The notes beneath the pieces are model-generated. The model ran no database searches, was not told the origin of the DNA, and saw only the letters and a list, made by a program, of their open reading frames with translations. The translations under genes and the position numbers were made by a program. DNA of 21,873 nt from Saccoglossus kowalevskii (taxonomy: Eukaryota; Hemichordata; Enteropneusta; Harrimaniidae): assembly GCF_000003605.2 (NCBI RefSeq), contig NW_003143794.1, positions 456,275-478,147 of the forward strand, in the 5' to 3' direction. The stretch's first letter is position 1. Each line of letters opens with the position of its first letter. Shown piece by piece: positions 1-12,400 of this stretch.

Positions 1-725
1 AAATGCTGAAAATTAATTAATTATGCAAATTAGGTAATTAATATGTACTGATATTACCATAAAAACTATCAGGTCTGTGCAGTGTCGTATGACATCTATG
101 TACCAAGTTTCATTTGAAATGTGATGATTAGTACTTGAGATATCAGTGGAAAAACCGAAAATTGACTAATCATTATGCAAATTAGGTAATTAGTATCCAC
201 GGATTATTACCAAAAACTAATCAAAACCTAGCATTAGTTCAGAGCATCTATGTACCAAGTTTCATCAAAATCCAATGAGTGGTTGTTTAGATATCAGTGG
301 AACAGTCATGGAACCACTAAAAAATAGCTAATTATCATGTAAATTAGGTAATTAATATGCACGGATTTTTACCAAAAATTAATCAAATCTGCGCATATGT
401 TCAGAGCATCTATGTACCAAGTTTCATCAAAATCCAATGAGTGGTTCTTTAGATATCAGTGGAACAGTCATAGAACAGCTAAAAATTAGCTAATTATCAT
501 GCAAATTAGGTAATTAACGAGCATGGATTTTTACCAAAACCTAATCAAATCTGCGCATTGGCCCAGAGCATCTATGCACCAAGTTTCATCAAAAACCGAT
601 GTATGGTTCTTGAGATAGCAGTGGAACAGTCGGACACACATACACACATACACACATACACACATACACACATACAGACACACTAACTGCAAAGACACCC
701 ATTTTGTGCTTCGCACATGGGAGTC
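1..725 (-). repeat. Hairpin/tandem-repeat element, family HF1 (left part cut by window edge)
   Basis: At least four tandem units occur. The motif ATGCAAATTAGGTAATTA (or one-base variants) starts at 23, 175, 337 and 499, giving periods of 152, 162 and 162 bp. Each unit also carries TCTATGTACCAAGTTTCAT. The array ends in a (CACACATA)n microsatellite at about 636-677 and a terminal hairpin at about 698-721 (CCCAT..GTGC-TTC-GCAC ATGGG) followed by AGTC. Read on the minus strand the order is hairpin, microsatellite, tandem core. This is the layout of non-autonomous Helentron-derived (HINE/DINE-like) or CvA/pearl elements; the class is inferred. No coding sequence is seen. Confidence 0.8.
636..677. 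repeat. (CACACATA)n microsatellite inside the HF1 copy
   Basis: About five units of an eight-base CACACATA repeat sit between the HF1 tandem core and its terminal hairpin. Confidence 0.95.
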
Positions 726-1215
726 AAAAATTTCAGTAAAAAAAAATGAATATTCCAACAGTCATTTGATTCATAGAGAACATAAGAGCATACAAAATTT
801 AGTGAAGGACAGATATACGTGTGATTTGCGCAGTAGTTCTACCATCTGCCTCCCACCCTGTGTTTATAATGATCAACCCTTTATTCAATAATGTGTCCAG
901 ATGCAAAACATATTTATGGAACACTCTGTTGTGTATTAGATAAAATATGAATGTGTAGACATATTGCTGGTATACCAGAAAGCATCTGTCTGTTAAAAAT
1001 CTGGTTAATAGGCATAAAAATAATCCATCTTAAAAAAAAGTGTCGCTTGTGTGATAAAAACAAATAGACTGCACGATGAAAATATTAACTGTTCTACAAT
1101 TAATTTGACACAAAATGTTCATTGTGAGTGTCTAAGTAATTGCACTACCCTGTAGTATGAATAGAAACGTTTAATGTGTAATGTATTAATGAAGATTTAT
1201 TCTTTTTTTTTTTAG
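726..1215. other. Intron sequence before the first visible ENT exon
   Basis: This is AT-rich with no exon-like stretch. I searched it for the TM1 exon (LLPWN-like codons near a GT donor) and did not find it. It contains the first copy of a 47-bp direct repeat at 1001-1047. Confidence 0.6.
1001..1047 (+). repeat. 47-bp direct repeat, copy 1
   Basis: It begins CTGGTTAATAGGCATAAAAA and is identical to 2035-2081 except for one C/T difference near its right end. The pair brackets the first visible ENT exon. Confidence 0.95.
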
Positions 1216-1349
1216 TATTTTACCGAGCACAAATTTGGCAATGTTAGTGACAATGCAGAGTATAAGGATAAATTCCTTAGTTATCTCGGCATTGCTGGCT
1301 TTGTACCAACTCTATGCTTTATGGTGGTTACTCTTTTCATTTCTCACAA
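1216..1349 (+). CDS. SLC29A: ENT exon (TM1-TM2 loop and TM2)
   Basis: The acceptor is a T-run followed by TAG at 1213-1215 and the donor is GTAAGT at 1350. The exon starts in phase 0 with YFTEHKFGNVS, which lines up with YFTNRL of human ENT1 just after its first coding exon, so probably only one coding exon is missing upstream. It encodes residues 1-44 plus two bases of Lys45. NVS is a likely glycosylation site in the extracellular loop. TM2 is FLSYLGIAGFVPTLCFMVV. Confidence 0.93.
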
Positions 1350-3445
1350 GTAAGTCCTATCTGATGTATTACAGATCTTGGTGGGGTAACACAGTATTCA
1401 GCTTTTATAAGTTATATTGTTTTGGCATGTGAAGTGATATGCAATATGTCATAACTTTGAGATTTGATTTTTGTGGTTAAGTGTGGTTAAAATTTTGCCA
1501 ACAGTATAACTTTAGAGCATAGAATCAGTCAATGATAATTTAACATAGGAATGGTTATTTTATTACAGTAAAATTGTGTAGTTTAACGTTTGAATCATAA
1601 TTAACTATTAACTATCGAAATGGCCAATTGGTGGCCATGTTAGTTTTATTTACACTCGTTCTCAACCAATTCTTGGTCATGCTTTGACCGACTTTTGTTC
1701 AAGTAATGTTGTCTTTACTCATTGGTTTACTACTTCCCATGTCATTCTTATTGTCAAAGACAATAGGATTGTCTGTATAACTGAGAATGATTTTTACTAG
1801 ATTTTTGAGCCAGTACAAAATGAAAAAAAGAAGCATGGCTGCATATATAGACATGTGGTTCTTGTCATTATTTATAACCAATATACAACACTTGTTTGTT
1901 GTTTGAAATTACACCATTTGTAGTTAACATGCCAAATGCTCACCCAATTTAATTATAATCTATTTCTATCTTTCTTTGTTCATTATTGACACAGTCACTA
2001 AAAATTTGACAGGTTAGGGTTAGTAGGCATAAAGCTGGTTAATAGGCATAAAAATAATCCATCTTAAAAAAAAGTGTTGCTAAGCTGTCTCACAATTCTT
2101 CTGTAAAACAATATTTGGTTACAGATGAGTTTTAATGATTCATCCCTTGCTCAACAGTAATTGGCTCAATTTATTTACATGTACCACCATCTTTTTTTGT
2201 AGGACCATGACCAAGTCAAGGATTGGTTATAGTATCATTTTAATTATTCTTTTGTTCGTGCTTACAGAAGTCCTTGCCATTATAGATACCTCATCATGTA
2301 AGTACTCAACTTTTACAGTTTTTTTTGTTATTCTATTCTTTTTTTATTAGGACTATTTATTACCATTATTTTCTTACTGACTCCTGTCTTCATTGACAAA
2401 TCCTAAATAATTTCATGTCCCTGGAGTAAAACATAATTCAGTTCTACAGATCAACATGACATCACCAACAAGAATGCACTGGTGAAACTCATTCCCATTC
2501 AGTGTTGGGTATTGATAACTTGTTTTGAAAACACAATATGAGCGAAGGTGACCTTCCCCATGTTATCCATTTATAGATTATGCTTGCGTGGGTATATGCA
2601 CCTGTCGAAAGAATGCCTCCATGTCAAAAACAGCGGTAGTATTTTTTTGTCAATAACCAAATCAACAGATGTCGTCAACAACAATTTGAGTTATTAGTTT
2701 GACCTTTGTTGACCCTTTAATCATTCTGTCATTTGATACAGGGCCAGGGATTTTTTATGGTATAACTATGGGGACTATTGTTATTTTCAATGGTAAGTTG
2801 ATATCACCTAATTATCTTTGAAAAGTAGCATATGTAGCTTTGAACTTGAATTCTTACAATATATGAAAACATTTTATACTGTAGTTTCTCTAGTACTGTA
2901 GAAGACTTTATTTTAGCTGGAATTAATTTTTTGCTGAAAAGACTTTTCGGGTGTTTTGTATGGAATTTATTTTCACTTATTTTGATGAGTTGAATGTAAA
3001 ATATAGGAAAAATGGTGCATTCACTGGATTTTTACTTTCACTGAATCATTCCTTCAGCAAAAATAGCAAAAATTAATTCCAAACGAAATAAAGTAGTTTA
3101 CAGTGCAAAAAATGTATATAAATTTATTCAACCATTTTTTGTCATGAGAAATGTTGTCTGTGAGTTACACAGACAAGAACAAATGGAAATTTCGAAGCAC
3201 TAGTATAAATGCTGAACACGTTTTCTTGTCTCATCTGATACTGACTATTTGGCTGTGTTTTGACTTTTAAACAACTACATGTATGATTTATACCTCGATG
3301 TTGTTGAATGCAAGTGATCAGCATTCTATTTAAAAGGCAGAAGTGTATATAAACCAAAATACAAAAACTCTATAATATATGTTAGCAAACACACTATTAA
3401 TAGAATAAATATAGTTGTTCAGTTGAGAACTTACTTTGGTGCATA

Positions 3446-3488
<43 letters not shown>

Positions 3489-6400
3489 CCAGAAAGTCTA
3501 GACTTTATTTAATTTTCCTAAATTAACAAATGTTGTTTTATTCAGGAGCTTCTGCGGTTTACCAATCCAGTCTGTTTGGTTTAGCTGGCAGTTTACCAGC
3601 TAAGTATACTCAGGCTGTGTTAGCCGGACAGGTATGTAGAAATATTCACACAAGCTTAATTTTTAGCTCCGCTGTCGACTTTGTCGAGCGGAGCTTATCA
3701 TATGAGTGATTGTCCGTTGTCGTCGTCCGTGTCAATGTTTTACTTTTTTGACTTCTTCTTGAAAACTACAAGCCTGAATGCTTTTATACTTGGTGTATAT
3801 GTACCTTGGGTAGACCTCTCTTAGGTTTGTTCATTTCATGTTGATATCTTCAATTCTCTAATTTTGGTGAATATTTTTGTCATTTTTGGTAAAAAGTGAT
3901 ATTTTCGACTTCTTGTTAAAAACCGCAAGTCCAATTGCTTTGATACTACATATATAGGTACTACATGTGAACCTCTCTCAGATTTGTTCATTTCGTGATG
4001 ATATCTTCAATTCTCTAATTTTGGTGAATATTTTTGTAATTTTTGGTAAAAAGTGATATTTTCGACTTCTTGTTAAAAACCACAAGTCCGATTGCTTTGA
4101 TATTACATATATAGGTACTACATGTGGACCTCTCTCAGATTTGTTCATTTTGTGATGGTATCTTCAATTCTCTAATTTTGGTGAATATTTTTGTAATTTT
4201 TGGTAAAAAAGTGATATTTTCGACTTCTTGTTAAAAACCAAAAGTTCAATTGCTTTGATATTACATATTTAGATACTACATGTAGACCTTTCTCAGATTT
4301 GTTCATTTCGTGATGATATCTTCGATTCTATAATTTTGGTGAATATTTTTGTCATTTTTGGTAAAAAGTGATATTTTCGACTTCTTGTTAAAAACTGTAA
4401 GTCCGATTGCTTTGATACTATACATATTGTTCATTTTCTAATGATGTCTTCAGTTCTTTAATTGAAATGTGCATTGCTAACAGCGGAGCTATCTCAGCCG
4501 ATAGGCTGCTTGTTTAAAGCACTTTATACCAATATTTGGAAAATGAAATTGCATTCCTCGCAAATTTTGCACAAAGAATAGGGACACGTGGCATCAGGAA
4601 TGGTGGGAAGAATGCTCAACTATGAGCCGCCTAAATTTGTTCTGCCAGGTAAAACAACACTATACTGTAGAAAAATATATTATCAGTGTAAGTGTGAACA
4701 AACATAGGAAATCATTATCAAATTCAAGCCTTCGTTGCTCGAGTCACCAAATAGCAATTGAATCTGGCCGTATGCATAATGTAGATCGTTTTGAAAGGAA
4801 ATGTGTATTATGCAATAGCAGAATAATTGAAGATGAATTATATCTAATTTTCGAATGTCCCATATACCAGGCCTACAGAGACGAGCTATTACCACGTTGG
4901 TCATGACCAGGGACACCACACTTTCATAAAATTAATAACAAGTGAGGTACCCATTACACTTTGTAATTTGTCAAAATTCCTGTATTAAGCTTTTAAGTTA
5001 AGGTCAGAGGCACTAAAATTAACCTCTTGTATGTATTATTATTGTTTTCAAGTAATGTATACTTGAGATTGTGTGGGCCAGTGGCCTAGTATGGCAATAA
5101 CATTTATGTACGTTAACAATTCCAAGTCCTCAAAAATGATATCATTTAAACCATCAATATGTTATGTTTTCATGTTGCTCTTTATACTGTCTCTCCACTG
5201 TCGACATTCATCGGAATAAAGTTGTTCAATTGTTCTACATTGACAACTTGACATTTTCTAATACTTCTTGAAAATGCAAGTCTGCTTGCTTTGATGCTTG
5301 TATGTACCATGGGATGACTTTTCTCAGATTTGTTCATTTCATGGAGATATCTTTGAATTTCTAATTTTTATGATTTTGTTGTTGTCATTTTTGATAACGA
5401 ATGCGGTTTTTAGCTTCTTTTTAAAAATGGCTAGCTCAATTGCTTTATTTTATATGGAGACACCTTGGGTGGACCTTTGTCAGATTTCTTCATCTTGTGA
5501 CAATACCATAAATTCTCTAATTTCAGTGAATATTTTTGGGGTAAAAATTTTAAACAGCCAACAGGCTGCTTACTTAATATTTATAAAATTTCTACTTTTT
5601 ATACGATGAAATATAATTGGTATTGAAGATGAATGCAGCATTGCTAAAACCATGTGCATGTGTGAAAATTGCATTATTTCATAACCATAATTTGCAACAA
5701 TTAGACAGTTTGAAATGCTTCATAATAATTTCTTTCTGTTTTAGGGTCTCGGAGGCACCTTTGTATCAATAGTCAGTATTCTTTCCATGGCAAGTAAGTT
5801 GAATTATTCTCCTAATCTAATTTAATTTTTATCCTATGTATTTTAAAAATATCAAATTTCCATATTTTTGGGTTTATTATTTTTGGTATACGTTCACCTT
5901 GTATGTATTGACTATATAAAACAAATAAAGACACAAATGATGGATATTATTATATGCAAATGTTTGATTTAAATTTAATCTTCCATTAAAAGCTACAGAT
6001 AGTGATATTTCATTAGAAGATAGCATTTGAAACAAAATTTCACCCCAAATAAGCACCATTGCACCATGACTTTTATTTAAGAGTCACTCACTGTTGTCTA
6101 ATAATACTAATTTGCATGCTAATTTACATAGTATACACTTTTATATATTTTTTAAAGAAATATGATTTACCGCACACATGGTTTGATACCCATTAGTTAA
6201 CAAGTCATTGAAAATGACACAGTCCCCGTTAAATTAAGTTCTCTTTGTGCTCATCATATTAAAGCAGAGGGGGTTGTCGCGAGCGTGAACTTGAAACTTG
6301 AATTCCAAGTGACGTATACAACAGATTGTTTATTTACATCAAAACATGTGTTCCGTGTAGTAGTAATATGGCCAAAAAAAAACAGCCGTTATTCGGCCAT

Positions 6401-9400
6401 CTTTGATCTGATTATGAAACATTATTGCCAAATACGAATGAAAATGGTACATAAATTGTGGAAATATAGTTGTAAGGCAAAAAGTCAGATGGCTGTCAAT
6501 CGACCATCCTTGACCAGATTTTGAAACAAATTGTCATGGACATGCATCCTAACATGGATAAAGTACATGTATGTGCCAAATTTGAATGAAAACTGACAGA
6601 GCACGTCCAAGATACCGCATACCAGATACCAGACTGACGCACGGACGGACGGACAGACTCAGGAACTCACGGACGGATGGATAGACTCACGGACGGTCGG
6701 CGACATACATCCTAACGTGTATGATCTATGTACTAAATTTGAGTGAAAACTGACAAAGCATGTCCAAAATACAACATTTTCAAAAAACAAGATGGCTGCC
6801 AGTCGGCCATCTTTGATCCAATTGTGAAATAAATCGTCATGGACATGTATCCTAACATGTATAATCTATGTACCAAGTTTGAATGAAAACGGACAAAGCA
6901 TGTCTAAAATAAAACATTTTCAAAAAACAAGATGGCTGCCAGTCGGCCATTTTGAATCGAATCGCTAAACCACTGTATGTGCATATGTCCCACATAAAGC
7001 ACTAGGCACATGCAAAGAATGAACGGAATCGGTCCAAGAGATTCTGAGATACGACTCTGGACGGACGCACGAACACACAGACGCACGGACGGAGACCGAA
7101 TTATAAGTCCCCGTTTTCGGACTTGGTCCGAACGGGTACTAATTAAAATGGGATAAATATTATTTAAATAAATTAAAAATATATTATTTAATATTGTTTA
7201 ATAATTGGTTACATTTACATACAATTCATATCTGAATTCAAGTCATTGAAGTATAAATTACATAAATTATCCCCACCCCAATCCTTTGTCTTACTGTTTA
7301 TTAAGCATGTGCTGGTAATTTGCATACCACATGTCAACAGTAAAACAACATAGCCGCTCAATATGAACTATCCATTTCAGTATGTTATTTATTTGTTTTC
7401 TTTCTCAAATGATTTGTTATGCTAAACATTTAAACTGACTTGATCAGTAAGTGAATAAACAACTGATTATAAAAATGTGTCTCTGGTGAAAGAGTTTTGA
7501 TTTACTGATAAACTTCCTTGTTGTGTCTAGTTGTCTTGGGTCAATCATGGATGTCGGTCATAGATAGTCTTTTTCCGGCTTCTTCGGTTCCATTTTGATG
7601 ATAGATTCATTAATACTGAATTACCTCTTGATTTAATCATTGCCTTGATATAGTCTTGGTTGGCCAAACTTGACTTTTGTGTATTTTGATAATTCTAGCC
7701 TATTCTAAGACATTGTCATGTCTATTTGCTTGCATGATTCAACCCACCCTCCAAAATATGAAGATTACATTCTTCTCCAAATGCTCGTATTGTTCATAAT
7801 AACTGACCAATCTGTTGATTCTTTTGTTACAGGTACATCATCCTTACAAGCAGCTGGAGTGGGATACTTTGGATGTGCTTTGGTTGTTCTTGTTATTTGT
7901 TTCATATCATTCATTGTTATGAACAGATTGGTGAGTTCCTTTATATTAACATCACTTTCTAAATCAACAAAAATAATACCTAATTCATTCATACTGAATG
8001 AGGGTTATCAGTTCTTTTAGTCTTCCTCTACCATCAGCAGTTAGGACATCATATTGTGAATGCCAAGTTTTACTTTTGCTGACCAGTTAAATATGACAAT
8101 TAAATTAGTACTTGCTGTTTTACTAAAAAATCTTTGAATGAAACCAAAAAAAAAGATGGTATTTTTTCCCACTATTTATTTAGTTTCACTATTTTCAAAT
8201 TTTAAATTTGCTACAATCTTAGGCTTGCAACAGTTTCAAACATTCTTTGAATGATTTTTTTTTCTTGTAAACATTGACAGTCTTTTTAGCTAATTAGTCC
8301 CCGTTCGGACGTAGTCCGAAAACGGGGACTTATGTTTTGCCCTGTGTGCATCCGTGCGTGCGTCAGTGCGTGCGTCTGTGATCACCTGTATCTCGAACAT
8401 GCATGGACCGATTAAGTTCAAACTTCACTCATACATCACACATTATATGGGACATATGCACATGCATTTTTTTCATGATCCGTTTAACGATAGCCGAATA
8501 GCGGCCAATTTAAGGCCGAAAATGCATCAAAATCGCACATTTTCACCATTCCGGACCTGGATCTCAGTTATGCATGGACGGATTTTGTTCAAATTTGGTA
8601 CATACATTAAACATAATAGAACCTTGATGCACGTCATTTTTTTTTTTTTTGGATCGGGTTTGAAATGGCCGACTAGCGGCCATTTTGTTTTAAAGAATTC
8701 AGTTCTGGATATGTATCTGAGACATGCTTGGATTGATTGAGTTTAAACTTCACACACACAAGGTACATCATGTCACAAATATGTATGTGCATTAGTTTCA
8801 TGATCTCATTAACGATAGCCAAATGGCGGCCGCTTTAAGGCCGAAAATGCATTGAAGTCGCACATTTTCACCATTCCGGACCCAGATGCATGGAGGAATT
8901 TCGTTCAAATTTGGTACATACATTAAACATAATAGGACCTTGATGTACGTCATTTTTTTTTTCGGATCAAGTTCGAAATGGCCGACTGGCGGCTATTTTG
9001 TTTTAAAGAATTCAGTTCTGGATCCGTATCCAAGACATGTCTGGATTGATCAAGTTCAAACTTCACACACACATGATACATCATGTCACAAATAGATATG
9101 TGCATTTGTTTCATGATCCGCTTAACAATAGCTGAATGATGGCCATTTTAAGGCCGAAAATGCATCAAAATCACGTATTTTCACCATTCCGAACCCGGAT
9201 CTCAGTTATGCATGGATGGATTTTGTTCAGATTTAGTACAATGTGTTGTACATATGCAGGTGCATTTCGGTCATGATCTGCTTTGAATGTATATGTCACT
9301 CAAATATGAACGGAACGGGGACGTGTCATTGACAATGACTTGTTTTTTGTAAAATGATTAGCAAAATGATTGAAATGGCTGAATCTGGAGTTTCCACTTT

Positions 9401-12400
9401 GACCTAATATTACCGTAATCTTCTTTCCACAGCCCTTTGTTAAGTACTATTTACACACTACACATATAGATGACAATGAAAAGACCGATTTCACACCCAA
9501 GGCAACTCCACCATTCCTGCAAATCTTCTGGCAGGTAAGTGCATGATATGATGGTGATTCTATTTGTCTTATTTGAACTGAACTCTACTAAAGGTAATTT
9601 TTCCAGTTATTCCCTCTTCAGGTGTTTAAAGAATTACCATGCTAATTAGGAAAATAGGAGGTTGATTCTGTTTATATGTGCCATGTTTTAACAGGATCGT
9701 TTCAACAAACACTTTTTTGTCAAAAAATATGTTAAAAGGATGATTTTAGGCATTATATTTGACAATTATCAAAGAACAGTGGATGGAAAAACAGAAAAAA
9801 TAATACAATATGGCCTGTCAAAAAAAAGTTGCCAGTCGATTCAACAGGTAGTTAGCTATTACACTGGTTTTGGTAGCCATTCAAGCTTTTAGATGCTTTT
9901 ATCGATATCTTGTCATCTGAAGTATACAAACCCACTATTTAAATAAGCTAAATGCCAGGGTCTTGCAAATAAGTTGCATATTAATGCCAAATTTGTATAT
10001 CTGTTGTGTTGAACTAAAAGTGATTATTACAATGATCTTTATTGTCATATGCCTGGCCTCATAACGCTACGAAAAACTCGATGAGTGAGCCATACAATAA
10101 TTTATTATATCACACCCAGCCCTTTTATTGATTCAAAGCATGTACTTCAAACTGGTTTAAGCCGTAGTACAGTAAATTTGTTTTAATTTTGATAGTACTG
10201 CATCAAATGTTTATAAGCTACATCTCTGGGCCACAAAAGCCATATCCAGCCTTGTCTGTGTGACACTTTTTTTTTTAGCTCTGCTGTTGTCTGTCAAGCG
10301 GAGCTTATCGTTGTCGTCCGTGTCAATGTTTTACTTTGTCGACGTCTCTTGGAAACTACAAGTCTGAATGCTTTGATACTTAGTGTATATGTACCTTGGG
10401 TAGACCTTTCTTAGATTTGTTCATTTCATGATGATATCTTTAATTCTCTAATTTCGATGAATATTTTGTCATTTTTGGTAAAAAGTGATAGTCTGATTGC
10501 TTTGCTATTAGGTATATACCGGTATATAGGTATTACATGTGGACCTCACTCAGATTTGTTCATTTTGTGATGATATCTTTAATTCTTTAATTTTGGTGAA
10601 TGTTTTTGTAATTTTTGGTAAAAAGTGATATTTTCGACTTCTTGTTGAAAACCGTAAGTCTGATTGCTTTGCTATTATATACCATACTTCCCGAGTATAA
10701 GCCCAGGGGCCTAAACATGTAAAATCGGGAAAATTAGGGGGTGGGCTTATACTCAAGGACCACCTCAGAAAAGATAATTTTTTGGGGGTTTTATAATTGT
10801 AACTCTCTTCCCAACCTCGAAAAATCATCACATTTTTCGTTCACAGCGCCGGTCTCGGAGAAATATTATGTCTTTTTGATTTCCACAACACTTTTTACAA
10901 TGAAGAAACAAATATGTTAATAAAAATACACACGTTTTATTACAATATGGTTTACACACAGTCTGAATTTACGGTGCAAAAATGAGTAGGGTCTGTGGGA
11001 AAACTGTCGAAGGCAAGATCTTTATCATTATCTTCGTTGTGGAATGTTTTTGATCGCTCACAAACTCTCGATACAAAGAAATTTCCACCATGGTGTTTTT
11101 CATCATGATTTGACCTGAACAACTTCCTTTGACCTAACAGGTCATGTCTTTTGTTAACCAATCAAAATGCTGTGTCGTACAGACGAAGTTTCCAGATTAT
11201 TGACGAAGTAATTTTTTCAACGCAATGCGGAAGTGAATTAACGCAATGTTAAAATGCAATCTGATTTTGACAAAAAACGGTGATTTTTTTTTCCCTAAAG
11301 CTGTTGATTCGCAATTTTAGAAAAGTAAACTGAGGGTGGAGGAAGTATTTAAACGTTTCATGGTCGCCAACAAGTCATGTCGAAGAATAGTTTGCTCGTT
11401 CACAGGAAGGTCTCAATGGACACGATTATTCGGAATAGTAAAACGATGTTCAATGACCATTTTTGGCATTTCTAAAACCACTACTCAAAAGGAATGGAAA
11501 TTAATTACTTCAGTATTGCAACATCGGGATTCATCGTGAGTAAATAACAGAATAGAAAAGGTGCGAACCATGTTCCGTACGTTCGCCCGGCCATCCACTC
11601 TGAAATTAATGGAGTTTTTCTTGTAAAAGCAGGAACCAAACTACCGTACCAATCACCATTATTATGCAATGAGATACACTTTTTACTTGCATATTTTAAT
11701 AAATGTCGTCGACGCCCGGTAAAAAAAACCCTGGGCCTATACTCGGGGATGCCCTCAACTTGTTAAATGTCTAAAACAGAGGGTGGGCTTATACTCGGGG
11801 AGGGGCTTATACTCGGGGGAAGTACGGTATATAGGTACTACTGGTAGACCTCTCTCAGATTTGTTCATTTGCATAATGATATCTTCATTTCTCTAATTTT
11901 AATGATTATTTTTGTCTTTTCTGGTAAAAAGTGATATTTTCTACTTCTTGTTAAAAACCGCAAGACCATGATACTATACATATTGTTTATTTTCTAATGA
12001 TATCTTCAGTTCTTTAATTGAAATGTGCCTTGCTAACAGCGGAGCTATCTCAGCCGACAGGCTGCTTGTTTATTTTTAATTTTTAATTTAATTTCAAAAG
12101 CTTAGTCTATTTGCTCCACAGTTGGTTATTCATGGAAATGACATTGGCCTTTAACGCATCACATGTTGAAAGCTTTATAAATAGCCAAAGTGTTTGTGAA
12201 TAAAAAACGGTATCAAAATGCAATGTGTTAAGATATCTGGAAGAATAATTTTGTAATAAAATTTATAAATCATCAATATATATCTAAAGTAAGTTTAAAG
12301 TATCACCTTTGGTTTAAACATAGGATTAAAGTACAGAAACAAAATTTATAAAATTATTCCTAACTACGTTTTCCTATTTACAGATCAAATGGCAAATCTT

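Noticed and set aside
1-600. Regular repeats that could suggest a CRISPR array
   Set aside because: Units of about 160 bp are contiguous without unique spacers and the genome is animal; they are a mobile element's tandem core.
531-758. Minus-strand ORF with a cysteine/valine-rich CVCVYVCMC repeat
   Set aside because: It is a translation of the CACACATA microsatellite.
726-1215. Missing TM1 exon of the ENT gene
   Set aside because: No LLPWN-like codons next to a GT donor were found in any plus frame, so the exon must lie outside the window.
8354-9095. Two similar plus-strand ORFs of 128 and 69 codons that resemble each other
   Set aside because: They are the HF3 tandem core read in one frame; similarity follows the DNA repeat, and stops appear in other units.
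11336-11539. Possible transposase fragment in the nested transposon
   Set aside because: Basic residues and a tryptophan pair are suggestive, but I see no DDE, helix-turn-helix or zinc-finger pattern that can be defended.
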